Notes: a model not told the origin generated them from the sequence alone. 64,000 bases of DNA from PCRC01 sp017848435 (GCA_965284315.1 OZ260072.1:2914001-2978000), one strand, 5' to 3'. Numbered from the stretch's first letter, positions 34,545 to 44,132 are shown. Translations and numbers: made by a program.

Positions 34545-35495
34545 ATGCGGCTTCAGCTCTTGCTGTTCAGCGTGGCGCTCGCCACCAGCGCCCACGCGGC
34601 CCAGATCGGCCCCGACAGCGTCACCACCGCCGATGGCCAGCGGACCTTTCTGCTGGCACAGCCAGAGCGCAGCCCGGCAGGCGCTCGCCCGCTGGTGCTG
34701 GTGTTGCACGGGCACGGCGGCAGCGCGGGGCAGGCCTTGGGGCAGAAGGCCGGGGCCTCGCCGCTGGCGGCGTGGTTGCCGGTGGCGGACAGGGAAGGCA
34801 TTTACATCGCCGCGCTCGACGGCAGCAAGGCCGGTGACGGCAAAGCCGGCTGGAACGACTGCCGCCGCGACGCCCCCGGCAACCCGCCGGTGGACGACGT
34901 GGCCTTTGCCCGCGAGGTGGTGCACAAGCTGGTGGCCGCTGGCCGGGTGGATCCACAGCGCGTGTACGCCATGGGCATGTCCAACGGCGCGATGATGACT
35001 TTCCGGCTGGCGCAGGAACTCGTACCACCCTTGGCCGGGTTTGTGGCGGTGTCGGGCCTGATGGCGTCAGACAACCACTGTGCGCCGCCCCGGCAACGGA
35101 TTCCAGCCATGGTCATCACCGGCACCGAAGACCCGCTGGTGCCGTACAACGGCGGCCAGGTGCGTTTTGGCAAGGCCCTGCGTGGCGGTGTGCTGGGGGC
35201 CGAGGCCACGGCACAGGCCCTGCGGCGCATGAACCAGAACACCGCACCGGCGCAGCGCACGGTGTTTGGCGTGGCGCAGCAGCGCGACAGTTCCTGGGTG
35301 GAGCGGCTGGACTATGGCGCCGCGAACGACCCGGGCCGGGTCGCCTTGCTGACCGTGCATGGCGGTGGGCACATCGAGCCCAGCATCGGCCAGCCCTACC
35401 GGCGCTTTTACGAACGGCTGGTCGGCCGGCAGAACCACGACATCGAGTCGGCCGAGGTGGCCTGGCGCTTCTTCAGCGGGCAGCCTGCTCAGTAA
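34545..35495 (+). CDS. Exported PHB depolymerase-like esterase (LpqC type)
   Basis: 316 residues. Signal peptide 1-19 (ending AHA), then an alpha/beta hydrolase: LVLVLHGHGGSAGQALG (oxyanion), nucleophile Ser in YAMGMSNGAMMTFRL, acidic residue in TGTEDPLVPYNGG and His in HGGGHIEPS. COG3509 (LpqC)-type polyhydroxybutyrate depolymerase/feruloyl-esterase-like enzyme, periplasmic or secreted. Its last 7 bp overlap the end of the convergent PPK2 gene. Confidence 0.85.
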   Translation: MRLQLLLFSVALATSAHAAQIGPDSVTTADGQRTFLLAQPERSPAGARPLVLVLHGHGGSAGQALGQKAGASPLAAWLPVADREGIYIAALDGSKAGDGKAGWNDCRRDAPGNPPVDDVAFAREVVHKLVAAGRVDPQRVYAMGMSNGAMMTFRLAQELVPPLAGFVAVSGLMASDNHCAPPRQRIPAMVITGTEDPLVPYNGGQVRFGKALRGGVLGAEATAQALRRMNQNTAPAQRTVFGVAQQRDSSWVERLDYGAANDPGRVALLTVHGGGHIEPSIGQPYRRFYERLVGRQNHDIESAEVAWRFFSGQPAQ

Positions 35496-36412
35496 CGTTC
35501 CGGCACAAACAGCTCCGGCGCCACCGGGTGGCGCACGTAGTCGTCGTGGTGCACCCGTTCGGGCAGGGTGATGGGCGCGTGCGGCACCTCGTGGTACGGC
35601 AGCTGGGCCAGCAGGTGCGCAATGCAGTTGAGCCGGGCCTTCTTTTTGTCCACCGCCTGCACCACCCACCACGGCGCCTCGGGAATGTGGGTGCGCTCCA
35701 GCATGATTTCCTTGGCGCGGGTGTAGTCTTCCCAGCGGCTGCGGCTTTCCAGGTCCATCGGGCTGAATTTCCACTGCTTCAGCGGGTCGTGGATGCGGCC
35801 CAGGAAGCGCAGTTCCTGCTCCTCGTCGGTGATGGAGAACCAGTACTTGATGAGGCGGATGCCGGAACGCACCAGCATCTTCTCGAACTCCGGCACCGAG
35901 CGGAAGAACTCCTCGTACTCGGCGTCGCTGCAAAAGCCCATCACCCGCTCCACGCCGGCGCGGTTGTACCAGCTGCGGTCGAACAGCAGAATTTCGCCCG
36001 CCGCCGGCAGGTGCGACACGTAGCGCTGGAAGTACCACTGGGTGCGTTCGCGGTCGTTGGGGGCGGGCAGGGCGGCCACGCGGCAGACGCGTGGGTTCAG
36101 CCGCTGGGTGATGCGTTTGATCACGCCGCCTTTGCCGGCCGAGTCGCGGCCTTCAAAAATCACCACCACTTTTTCCTTGGTGGCGGCCACCCAGTCCTGC
36201 AACTTCACCAGTTCCACTTGCAGGCGAAACAGCTCCTGGAAGTAGGTTTTGCGCGCCAGCCGCTCGGCCTGGCTGGGCACCGCGTCGCTGGGCTGCAATT
36301 CATGGTCTTCCATCTCCAGTTCCAGCTCTTCGTCGTAACTGTCAATCAGGTCGTTGCGCAGGCGCAGCATCAGGTCGTCGTGGTCGGTGGTCTTGTCCAT
36401 GGGGTCTTGCAT
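35489..36412 (-). CDS. ppk2: Polyphosphate kinase 2
   Basis: 307 residues from the ATG at 36412 (another at 36400). Transfers phosphate between polyphosphate and nucleotides. PPK2 motifs: Walker A FEGRDSAGKGGVIKRI, NPRVCRVAALPAPNDRERTQWYFQRYV and the lid/Walker B FDRSWYNRAGVE. The N-terminal ~60 residues are acidic (DSYDEELELEMEDHELQ), as in many one-domain PPK2 proteins. Class I (ADP-forming) is likely from length but not certain. Confidence 0.93.
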   Translation of the reverse strand: MQDPMDKTTDHDDLMLRLRNDLIDSYDEELELEMEDHELQPSDAVPSQAERLARKTYFQELFRLQVELVKLQDWVAATKEKVVVIFEGRDSAGKGGVIKRITQRLNPRVCRVAALPAPNDRERTQWYFQRYVSHLPAAGEILLFDRSWYNRAGVERVMGFCSDAEYEEFFRSVPEFEKMLVRSGIRLIKYWFSITDEEQELRFLGRIHDPLKQWKFSPMDLESRSRWEDYTRAKEIMLERTHIPEAPWWVVQAVDKKKARLNCIAHLLAQLPYHEVPHAPITLPERVHHDDYVRHPVAPELFVPERY

Positions 36413-36595
36413 AGGGAGTCGTGGTCCGATGTTGACTGCGGCATGTGACAAATGGGTGACGGTGCCGTGACACCGGCACGCGCCCAAGGTCACTAAACTG
36501 GCACCATCGTGGCCCGATGCCGGCACCACTGTCTGTGCATCACCGCCCATTCCCCGGCCCATTTAAAGCTTTAACCCCGTTTTCCTGAGGACCCC

Positions 36596-39193
36596 ATGAC
36601 CTTGTTGCGCCGCAGCCTGTGGCTGGTGTTGGGCGTGTTGACGCTGCTGGTGGCGCTGGCCGCGGCTTACGTCTGGCGCAGCTTTCCGGCGCGCGACGGC
36701 CAGGCCACGCTGCCCGGCCTGGCCCAGCCGGTGATGGTGGAGCGCGACCCGGCCGACGTGACCCACATCCGCGCCAGCTCGGCGCTGGACGCCTGGCGCG
36801 CGATGGGCTACGTGCACGCCCAGGAGCGCGGCTGGCAGCTCGCGTTCAACCGCCGCCTGATGCACGGCAGGCTCTCGGAAATCCTCGGCGAGGCCACGCT
36901 GGAGACTGACAAACTGCTGCGCACGCTGGGCATTGCCCGCGCCGCCGCCCGCCAGCTGGCCCAGCTACCGCCCGACGTGCAGGCCGCGCTGCAGGCCTAC
37001 AGCGACGGCATCAACGCCTTCTACGCCCACAGCCCGCAGGCCCTGCCGCCCGAATTCCACCTGCTGCGCACCACACCGGGGGGCGAATCGGGCGTGGCCT
37101 GGACCCCGGCCGACAGCGTGGGCTGGGCACTGATGCTGGCGCTCGATTTGAGCGGCAACTGGGGCAACGAGTTCGCCCGCCTGTCCGCCGCGCAGGTGCT
37201 GGACACCGCGCGCCTGTGGCAACTGTTCCCGCCATACCCCGGCGAGCCACCGGCCGCCAGCGCCGACCTGGCGCAGCTGTACAAGTCGCTCGGCGTGTAC
37301 CGTACCGAGACTTCAGCCGCTACCAATACAGGAGCACTGCCACCAGACTCCACCAAGGCCCAGGGCGCTTTTGACCTGAAAATCACGTCCCACATGGCTT
37401 TGTGGGCAAAAAACTGGGCCGACAGCGCCGGTTTCAACGACGGCAAGGGCAGCAACAACTGGGTGGTCGCCGGCAGCCACACCGCCAGCGGCCAGCCGCT
37501 GTTGGCCAACGACCCGCACCTGGGCCTGAGCGCCCCCGCCATCTGGTACGTTGCCCGGCTGCAGGCGCCCGCGACCGGCGCCACACCCGCACTCAACGTC
37601 ATTGGCGCCACGCTGCCCGGTCTGCCCTTCGTGGTGTTGGGCCGCACCGCGCAGGTGGCCTGGGGCTTCACCAACACCGGGCCGGACGTGCAAGACCTCT
37701 ACATTGAGCAAATCAACCCGGCCAACATCGCGCAGTACAGGGTGCCCGGCGAGGGCAATGAACCTGTCTGGCAGAACTTTGCCACCCGCACAGAAACTGT
37801 TGCGGTCAAAGGCCAGCTCGACGTGGCGCTGACCGTGCGCGAGACCCGCCACGGCCCGGTGCTGAGCGACGCCCAGGCCAGCCACGGCGCGCTGATCGAC
37901 ACCCGGCGCTTTGTGCTGGCGCTGCGCTGGGCCGCGCTCGACGACAACAACCGCACCGTGCTGGCCGGCATGCGCAGCAACCACGCCACCTCGGTCGCCG
38001 ACCTGCTGGCCGCCAACGCCGACCACCACTCGCCGATGCAAAACCTGGTGGCGGCCGACACCTCGGGGGCGGTGCTCTACAAAGCCATTGGCAAGGTGCC
38101 CTTGCGCCATGCCGACAACAACATCCGAGGCGTCGCCCCCGCGCCCGGCTGGGACGCCCGCTACGACTGGGCCGGCTGGATTCCCTATGCCGAAACGCCG
38201 CAGGTGCTGCCCAGCCAGATGGGGCAGGGCGCGCAGGCCTGCAGTGCGGCCGACCCTGAACCCGTCCCCCAAGCGCCCGACCCGTCCGCCCTACAAGGCG
38301 CCGGCTGGCTCGCCACCGCCAACCAGCGCATCACACCGCCCGGCTACCCGCATTTCATCGGCCAGGACTGGACCGTGCCGTACCGCCTGCAGCGCATTGC
38401 CACGCTGCTCAGCACCAGCAGCCGGCACGACCTGGCCGGCATGGCCAAGCTCCAGAACGACACCGTCTCGCCCGCCACCCAGGCCCTGCTGCCGGTGCTG
38501 CGTGCCGCCACCTCCAGCCACCGGCTGGCCCCCGCCGCGCAACAGGCCCTGCAGACCTTTGACGGCGACATGCGGGCCGACAGCGCCGCCGCACTGATTT
38601 TTGCCGCCTGGGCCGACGAGCTGACCCGGGGTCTGCTGGTGCCACAGCTCGGCGAGGCCCGCTTCAAGGCGCTCTACGGCAAGCGGCATTTCCGCGCCGC
38701 GGTGGAAGGCATCCTCGCGCGCGACGACACGTTCTGGTGTGCGCCACTCAGCTGCACCGGCCAGGCCGGCGTGGCCCTCAGCCGCGCGCTGGACCGGCTG
38801 GCCGCCCAGCACGGCGACCAGGTCGCCCAGTGGCGCTGGGGCGACGCGCACCCTGCGCTCAGCGCGCACCGGCCGTTTGGCAACGTGCCCGCGCTGGCCC
38901 GCTGGTTCGATGTGCGGGTGCCCAGCGGCGGCGACACCTTCAGCATCAACGTCGGCCAGTACTGGGCCAACGATGCGGCCACCCCGTTCGCCAGCCGCCA
39001 CGCCGCCTCGCTGCGCGCGCTGTACGACCTCGACAACCTGGAAAACTCCTGCTTCATCTACCAAAGCGGGCAGAGCGGCCTGGTGTTCTCCCCACGCTAC
39101 CGGGACATGCGGGCCGAATGGGCCAGCGGCGCCTACCGGCCCCTGCAACTCAAACCCGCCACCATCCACCACCAGCTGGTGCTGCAGCCCTGA
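36596..39193 (+). CDS. Penicillin acylase family hydrolase (Ntn, self-cleaving precursor)
   Basis: 865 residues with an N-terminal hydrophobic signal/anchor (about 6-26). The precursor should cut itself before the catalytic Ser286 in GKGSNNWVVAGS, giving alpha (before) and beta (after) chains; later motifs include LANDPHLGL and AWGFTNTGPDVQDLY. Members hydrolyse penicillins, N-acyl-homoserine lactones or related amides in the periplasm; substrate is open. Residues about 240-263, just before the cleavage site, are encoded by a copy of the dispersed repeat found elsewhere in the window. CCTGAGGA lies upstream of the ATG. Confidence 0.9.
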   Translation: MTLLRRSLWLVLGVLTLLVALAAAYVWRSFPARDGQATLPGLAQPVMVERDPADVTHIRASSALDAWRAMGYVHAQERGWQLAFNRRLMHGRLSEILGEATLETDKLLRTLGIARAAARQLAQLPPDVQAALQAYSDGINAFYAHSPQALPPEFHLLRTTPGGESGVAWTPADSVGWALMLALDLSGNWGNEFARLSAAQVLDTARLWQLFPPYPGEPPAASADLAQLYKSLGVYRTETSAATNTGALPPDSTKAQGAFDLKITSHMALWAKNWADSAGFNDGKGSNNWVVAGSHTASGQPLLANDPHLGLSAPAIWYVARLQAPATGATPALNVIGATLPGLPFVVLGRTAQVAWGFTNTGPDVQDLYIEQINPANIAQYRVPGEGNEPVWQNFATRTETVAVKGQLDVALTVRETRHGPVLSDAQASHGALIDTRRFVLALRWAALDDNNRTVLAGMRSNHATSVADLLAANADHHSPMQNLVAADTSGAVLYKAIGKVPLRHADNNIRGVAPAPGWDARYDWAGWIPYAETPQVLPSQMGQGAQACSAADPEPVPQAPDPSALQGAGWLATANQRITPPGYPHFIGQDWTVPYRLQRIATLLSTSSRHDLAGMAKLQNDTVSPATQALLPVLRAATSSHRLAPAAQQALQTFDGDMRADSAAALIFAAWADELTRGLLVPQLGEARFKALYGKRHFRAAVEGILARDDTFWCAPLSCTGQAGVALSRALDRLAAQHGDQVAQWRWGDAHPALSAHRPFGNVPALARWFDVRVPSGGDTFSINVGQYWANDAATPFASRHAASLRALYDLDNLENSCFIYQSGQSGLVFSPRYRDMRAEWASGAYRPLQLKPATIHHQLVLQP
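37317..37384 (-). repeat. Dispersed repeat copy G, embedded in the acylase gene
   Basis: Read on the minus strand it gives TTTTCAGGTCAAAA, GGGCCTTGGTGGAG and terminal TTGGTAGCG, aligning end to end with the copy at 52290. It stays in frame in the acylase gene and codes about 22 residues of the spacer region. Confidence 0.65.
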
Positions 39194-39232
39194 AAAGCAC
39201 CGGTTTGGGCCACGCTGGGCACATTTCCCGCC

Positions 39233-39298
39233 AATTTCAAGCCAAATCGGCACCCAGCCCCAGTGAAACCTAGCGGAATAGCTACACTTTTAATAGCG
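39233..39298 (+). repeat. Dispersed ~65-bp repeat, copy D
   Basis: ATTTCAAGCCAAATCGGCA, CAGCCCCAGTGAAACC, GAATAGCTAC and terminal TAATAGCG; nearly block-for-block the same as copies A, C and E. It lies between the acylase gene and the biotin operon, ending 45 bp before the first start. Confidence 0.72.
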
Positions 39299-39342
39299 TT
39301 TTGAAGCCCGGCCCCGCCCACCCGACCTCTACAATCGCCCCC

Positions 39343-39864
39343 ATGACGACGCCCGAACGACTGCCTTTTTCCACCGACGCCGCCCACCAGCCTCTGCTGC
39401 GCCTGCTGCTGGCGCAAGACGGCTCGGCCACGCGGCTGTGCGAGGCACTGGCCCAGCACGCCATCACCGTCCACCTGCAGTTCCAGCGCCGCACCACCGA
39501 CGTGCCCGCCAGCGTGCTGGCCCAGCTCGGTGGCAGCGCCTGGCTGGAACGCGCCACCACGCTGCACGCCAATGGCGTGGTGCTGATGGACAACCTCTCC
39601 TACACCCGGCTCGACGCCGTGCCCGACTGGTTCCTCGCTGGGCTGGACGCCGGCACCACCCCGATTGGCCACCTGCTCGACCGTCTGCCGATCCAGCGCG
39701 AAGACCTGTCGCTGGCCGGCGACATCGCTGAGCGGCTCTGGCCCCACGTCGGCCTGCCCGACACCCGCGCCGCCAAGCTCTACCGCATCAGCACCGGCGA
39801 CGGCCCGCTGATGCTGGTGATGGAAACCTTCCGCGCGGGCTGGACGAGTGCTGTCCATGGCTGA
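39343..39864 (+). CDS. Chorismate lyase-like (UbiC/DUF98 family) protein at the head of the bio operon
   Basis: 173 residues. The pattern LLRLLLAQDGSATRLCEALAQHAITV, then LERATTLHANGVVLMDNLSYTRL and GTTPIGHLLDRL follows the chorismate pyruvate-lyase/DUF98 fold (DGSxTRxLE; PxGxxL). UbiC-type enzymes make 4-hydroxybenzoate for ubiquinone, but here the gene overlaps bioA by 8 bp, so it is co-translated with biotin synthesis genes. Whether it is a true lyase, or does a biotin-related job, is unknown. Similarity is moderate. Confidence 0.6.
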   Translation: MTTPERLPFSTDAAHQPLLRLLLAQDGSATRLCEALAQHAITVHLQFQRRTTDVPASVLAQLGGSAWLERATTLHANGVVLMDNLSYTRLDAVPDWFLAGLDAGTTPIGHLLDRLPIQREDLSLAGDIAERLWPHVGLPDTRAAKLYRISTGDGPLMLVMETFRAGWTSAVHG

Positions 39865-41167
39865 TTCAAGCAACTTGCTGGAGCGGAGCAAACAGGCCGT
39901 CTGGCACCCCTGCAGCCAAATGAAGCTGCACGAAACACAACCCTTGCTCGCTATCGCGCGCGGGGAGGGCGTCTGGCTCTACGACACCAGCGGCCGCCGC
40001 TACCTTGACGGCCTCAGCTCCTGGTGGGTCAACCTGTTCGGCCACGGCCACCCGCACATCAAAGCCGCCATCACCACCCAGCTCGACCGCATCGAACACG
40101 TCATGCTCGCCGGCTGCACCCACGAACCGGTGGTCGAACTCTCGGAACGGCTGGGCGCGCTCACCGGCCTCGGCCATGCGTTTTATGGCTCAGACGGCGC
40201 TTCCGCCACCGAAATCGCGCTCAAGATGAGCGCCCATTACTGGCGCAACCACGGCCGGCCCGAGAAGTGCCGCTTCATTGGCCTGGCCAACGGCTACCAC
40301 GGCGAAACCGCCGGGGCTTTGTCGGTGACCGACATCGCGCTGTTCCGCGAAGCCTATGGCCCGCTGGTGCGCCTCAGCGCCACCGTGCCCACACCCGACC
40401 CGCGCGACGCCGCGCCCGGCGTGAGCGCCATTGACCACGCCCGCGCCTGCGCCGCCGCGCTGGAGGCCTGGCTGCAAGCCCACCACCATGAAACCGCCGC
40501 ACTCATTCTGGAGCCGCTGGTGCAGTGCGCCGCCGGCATGGTGGTCTACGACGCCGAGTACCTGCGCCTGGCCCGCGCGCTGTGCACCCGCTACGAAGTG
40601 CACCTGGTGGCCGACGAAATCGCCGTGGGGTTTGGCCGCACCGGCACCCTGTTCGCCTACCAGCAGGCCGGCATCCTGCCGGACTTTGTCTGCCTCTCCA
40701 AAGGCCTGACCGGTGGCTATTTGCCGCTGTCCGCCGTGCTGACCACCGACGACGTGTATGCCGCGTTTTACGACGACAGCACCGCCCGCGGCTTCCTGCA
40801 TTCGCATTCCTACACCGGCAACCCGCTGGCCTGCAGCGCCGCACTGGCCACGCTGGACTTGCTGCAAGATGGCAGCGCGCTGGCGCAGAACCGGCGCACC
40901 GCCGCCACACTGACCGCACTCAACGCACCGTTGGCGCAGCACGCCAAAGTGAACAACAGCCGCCAGATCGGCATGGTCTGGGCCTTCGACATCGCCACCG
41001 ACGACCCGCTATTCTCGCGCCACTACCATGCGGCCGCGCTGCGCCATGGCCTGCTGCTCAGGCCGATTGGCAACACGCTGTACTTCATGCCGCCCTACGT
41101 CATGAACAGCGACGAATGCGCCTGGCTGGCCAACGGCGCGCTGGCCGCCCTGAACGAGGTCGTTTGA
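39857..41167 (+). CDS. bioA: Adenosylmethionine-8-amino-7-oxononanoate aminotransferase
   Basis: 436 residues. Class III PLP aminotransferase that converts KAPA to DAPA using SAM as amino donor. Motifs: VWHPCSQMKLHE at the start, LDGLSSWWVNLFGHGHP (typical of BioA), FYGSDGASATEIALKM, LVADEIAVGFGRTG and PLP Lys in CLSKGLTGGYLPLSAVLTTD, then RGFLHSHSYTGNPLAC. The ATG at 39857 fits the conserved N-terminus better than the GTG at 39848. Confidence 0.96.
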   Translation: MADSSNLLERSKQAVWHPCSQMKLHETQPLLAIARGEGVWLYDTSGRRYLDGLSSWWVNLFGHGHPHIKAAITTQLDRIEHVMLAGCTHEPVVELSERLGALTGLGHAFYGSDGASATEIALKMSAHYWRNHGRPEKCRFIGLANGYHGETAGALSVTDIALFREAYGPLVRLSATVPTPDPRDAAPGVSAIDHARACAAALEAWLQAHHHETAALILEPLVQCAAGMVVYDAEYLRLARALCTRYEVHLVADEIAVGFGRTGTLFAYQQAGILPDFVCLSKGLTGGYLPLSAVLTTDDVYAAFYDDSTARGFLHSHSYTGNPLACSAALATLDLLQDGSALAQNRRTAATLTALNAPLAQHAKVNNSRQIGMVWAFDIATDDPLFSRHYHAAALRHGLLLRPIGNTLYFMPPYVMNSDECAWLANGALAALNEVV

Positions 41168-41168
41168 C

Positions 41169-41834
41169 ATGGCGCTCGGTTACTTCGTCACCGGCACCAA
41201 CACCGAGGTCGGCAAAACCCTGGTGAGCTGCGCCCTGTTGCACACGCTGCGCACCCGCCACACCCGTGTGGTGGGCATGAAACCGGTGGCCGCCGGCGCC
41301 ACCCACACCGCCCATGGCTGGGTCAACGAAGACACCCAGGCCCTGCGTGCCGCCAGCAGCCTGGCCGTGCCGCCTGCGCTGGACAACCCCTACTGCCTAC
41401 CCGACCCGATGTCGCCGCACCTCGCCGCACGCCGCGCCGGGCAAACCATTGAAGTCAGCGTGCTGTGGCAGCGCTACCAGCAGCTCGCGGCGCTGGCCGA
41501 CGCGGTGGTGGTGGAGGGCGCCGGCGGCTTCATCGTGCCACTGTCCGACACCGAAACCAGCGCCGACCTGGCCCAGCGGCTGGCGCTGCCCGTCATTCTG
41601 GTGGTCGGCCTGCGCCTGGGCTGCCTCAACCACGCGCTGCTGACACAAGACGCCATCGCCGCCCGCGGCCTGACGCTCGCCGGCTGGGTCGCCAACCGGG
41701 TCGACCCGCAGATGCTGGCCATCGACGACAACATCGACAGCCTGCGCCAACGCCTCCACGCGCCGTTGCTGGCCAGCATTCCCTATTTGCCGCAACCCGA
41801 CCCGGCGCAGATCGCCATCGGTTTGCCACACTGA
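41169..41834 (+). CDS. bioD: Dethiobiotin synthase
   Basis: 221 residues. P-loop carboxylase-like enzyme closing the ureido ring of dethiobiotin from DAPA, CO2 and ATP. Motifs: FVTGTNTEVGKTLVSCALL (P-loop near residue 10), MKPVAAGA, VVVEGAGGFIVPLSD and VVGLRLGCLNHALLT. Starts 1 bp after the bioA stop. Confidence 0.95.
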   Translation: MALGYFVTGTNTEVGKTLVSCALLHTLRTRHTRVVGMKPVAAGATHTAHGWVNEDTQALRAASSLAVPPALDNPYCLPDPMSPHLAARRAGQTIEVSVLWQRYQQLAALADAVVVEGAGGFIVPLSDTETSADLAQRLALPVILVVGLRLGCLNHALLTQDAIAARGLTLAGWVANRVDPQMLAIDDNIDSLRQRLHAPLLASIPYLPQPDPAQIAIGLPH

Positions 41835-41846
41835 CCCCCGACTCCG

Positions 41847-43010
41847 ATGACCGACGCCCCCCTGCAAACCTTTGACGACGCACTGGCCGAACTCGACGCC
41901 GCCGGCCTGCGCAGACAACGCCGCGTGGTCGAGGCCATCGACGGCCCGCGCCTGCAGATTGGTGGCCGCTGGCTGCTGTCTTTCTGCAGCAACGACTACC
42001 TGGGCCTGTCCCAGCACCCGGCACTGGTTGCCGCCGCGCAAGCCGCCGCCGGGCGCTACGGCGTGGGCGCCGGGGCGTCGCCCATGGTCAGCGGCCACAG
42101 CATCGAACACGAGCGGTTGGAAGAAGAACTCGCCGCCTTTGTGGGCCGCGAGCAGGCGCTGTACTTTTACGCCGGCTATCCGGCCAACGTCGGCATCGTG
42201 CCGGCGCTGGTGGGGCGGGGCGATGCGGTGTTTTCCGACGCGCTGAACCACGCCTGCCTGATCGACGGCGCCCGCCTGTCGCGCGCCGAGATCCACGCCT
42301 ACCCGCACAGCGACCTGGCCACACTCGACGGCCTGCTGGCCGCCACCACCGCCCAACGCAAGCTGGTCATCAGCGACGCGGTGTTCAGCATGGACGGCGA
42401 CATCGCCCCCGTGCCCGAGCTGCTGGCCCTGTGCGAGCGGCACGACGCCTACCTGATGGTCGACGACGCCCACGGCTTTGGCGTGATTGGCCCCGAAGGG
42501 CGGGGCACCGCAGCGCACTTTGGCCTGGCGTCGCCGCGCCTGATCTACATGGCCACGCTGGGCAAGGCGGCCGGGGTGGCCGGCGCGTTTGTGGCCGGCG
42601 ATGCGCCGGTCATCGAGTGGATCTTGCAGCGCGCCCGCAGCTACATGTTTGCCACCGGCGCGCCCGCCATGGTGGCGGCCACGCTGCGCGCCAGCCTGAA
42701 GGTGATAGCGGCAGAAGGCTGGCGGCGCGAGCAACTGCGCCAACGCATCGCCCAACTGCGGGCTGGGCTGGCAGGGCTGCCCTGGACGCTGCTGCCGTCC
42801 GACACCGCGATCCAGCCGCTCATTGTGGGCAGCAACGCCTGCGCGCTGCAGTTGATGGCGCAGCTGCAGCAGGCCGGCCTCTGGGTGCCCGCCATCCGCC
42901 CACCCACCGTGCCCGCCAACACCGCGCGCCTGCGCATCGCGCTGTCGGCGGTCCACACCCAGGCCGATGTGGACACCCTGCTGGCTGCGCTCCAGGCCGC
43001 CGCCAGTTGA
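41847..43010 (+). CDS. bioF: 8-amino-7-oxononanoate synthase
   Basis: 387 residues. PLP-dependent alpha-oxoamine synthase that joins pimeloyl thioester and alanine, the step before BioA. Motifs: SFCSNDYLGLSQHP, GVGAGASPMVSGHSIEHERLEEELA, DDAHGFGVIGPEGRG and the PLP Lys in YMATLGKAAGVAGAF. Starts 12 bp after bioD. bioB and bioC/bioH are not in the window. Its stop abuts the convergent BrkB-family gene with no gap. Confidence 0.95.
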   Translation: MTDAPLQTFDDALAELDAAGLRRQRRVVEAIDGPRLQIGGRWLLSFCSNDYLGLSQHPALVAAAQAAAGRYGVGAGASPMVSGHSIEHERLEEELAAFVGREQALYFYAGYPANVGIVPALVGRGDAVFSDALNHACLIDGARLSRAEIHAYPHSDLATLDGLLAATTAQRKLVISDAVFSMDGDIAPVPELLALCERHDAYLMVDDAHGFGVIGPEGRGTAAHFGLASPRLIYMATLGKAAGVAGAFVAGDAPVIEWILQRARSYMFATGAPAMVAATLRASLKVIAAEGWRREQLRQRIAQLRAGLAGLPWTLLPSDTAIQPLIVGSNACALQLMAQLQQAGLWVPAIRPPTVPANTARLRIALSAVHTQADVDTLLAALQAAAS

Positions 43011-43943
43011 CTATTTCAGTTCGCCGGAGGCTTCCAATTTGGCCGCTGTGGCGAGTTCGTCCCAGTCGAGGCTGAGCGCGCGGGCGAGGGCGGCCGAAAA
43101 CAGCAGCACGGCGGACGAAAAGTAGATCCACACCAGGATCACCACCAGCGAGCCGGCGGCACCGTAGGCCGACACCAGCGGTGCGGTCGACAAATAAAAC
43201 GCCAGCACATGCTTGCCCAGCGTGAACAACGCAGCGCCGGCCAGCGCGCCCCAGGCCAGGCAACGCAGCCGGGGCTTGGTGCCGGTGCTCATGCGCATCA
43301 GCGCCAGAAACAGCCCGGCGCAAAACAGGAAGGACACCGCTTCGTTCACCACGCCCAGCACCGGCGCCAGCGGCAGATAAACGCCCACCCAGCCGGTCAG
43401 CACCTCCAGCGCGGTGGAAATCACCAGCGACACCAGCAGCAAAAAGCCGAATGCGAGGATGTACGCCACCCCCCGTAACCGCAACGAGGCGGCATGCCAC
43501 CACGGCGTACCGGCTTGTGTTTTCAGGCCAATTTTCCAGACTGCGTCGAACGACGCCTGCAGTTCAGCAAACACCCCGGTGGCGCCCATCAGCAGCACCC
43601 CCAGCGCCAACAACGACGCCAGCAGTCCCTCGGCCGGTGCTTGCGCGCTGGTCAGCGCCTGCTGCACCAGGCTGGCGGCCTGCGCGCCCACCACGCCCTG
43701 CACCTGCGCCACCAGGTTGGCCTGCAGCGTGGTCTTGTCCACCCACCAACCCAGCAGGGCCACCAGCACCAGGAGTAGGGGGGCCAGGCTCAGCACGCCG
43801 TAGAACGACATGGCGGCGCTCATCCGCAAGCCCTCGGCGTTCAGCCACAGTTCACTGGCCGACACCGCCACTTTGGTCGGGCGCGCCAGGCGCTGGCGCA
43901 GCGTGCGCGGCGGTGCTTTCACGTCTTGAAGATTCGGGTTCAT
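43011..43943 (-). CDS. YihY/BrkB family inner membrane protein
   Basis: 310 residues from the ATG at 43943. Six hydrophobic segments (around 45-70, 105-125, 145-170, 180-205, 215-235, 250-280) and the family start SFYGVLSLAPLLLVLVALLGW. The YihY/BrkB (formerly RNase BN) family is a set of membrane proteins without firm function. The C-terminal tail is charged and cytoplasmic. Confidence 0.87.
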   Translation of the reverse strand: MNPNLQDVKAPPRTLRQRLARPTKVAVSASELWLNAEGLRMSAAMSFYGVLSLAPLLLVLVALLGWWVDKTTLQANLVAQVQGVVGAQAASLVQQALTSAQAPAEGLLASLLALGVLLMGATGVFAELQASFDAVWKIGLKTQAGTPWWHAASLRLRGVAYILAFGFLLLVSLVISTALEVLTGWVGVYLPLAPVLGVVNEAVSFLFCAGLFLALMRMSTGTKPRLRCLAWGALAGAALFTLGKHVLAFYLSTAPLVSAYGAAGSLVVILVWIYFSSAVLLFSAALARALSLDWDELATAAKLEASGELK

Positions 43944-44132
43944 AGGCCCCCAAGTTAACAGGCTGCTGCGGCTGCACCAGCGGCCAGGTAGCGCTCTGTT
44001 TGTAGGACGTGCCCGACACAGGCCGCCGGGCTGGTCTGGCGTGCAGGTGAGGGGGGTGCCGCCATAATGCAGCCAGTGGAAATGGCCCGGCCGTGGTGGA
44101 CGGCTTGCGTTTTTGCTGCTGTCAGGAAACAC

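Noticed and set aside
33048..34925. 625-codon frame antisense to the aldehyde dehydrogenase and esterase genes
   Set aside because: Spans two real genes in the opposite strand and has only compositional bias.
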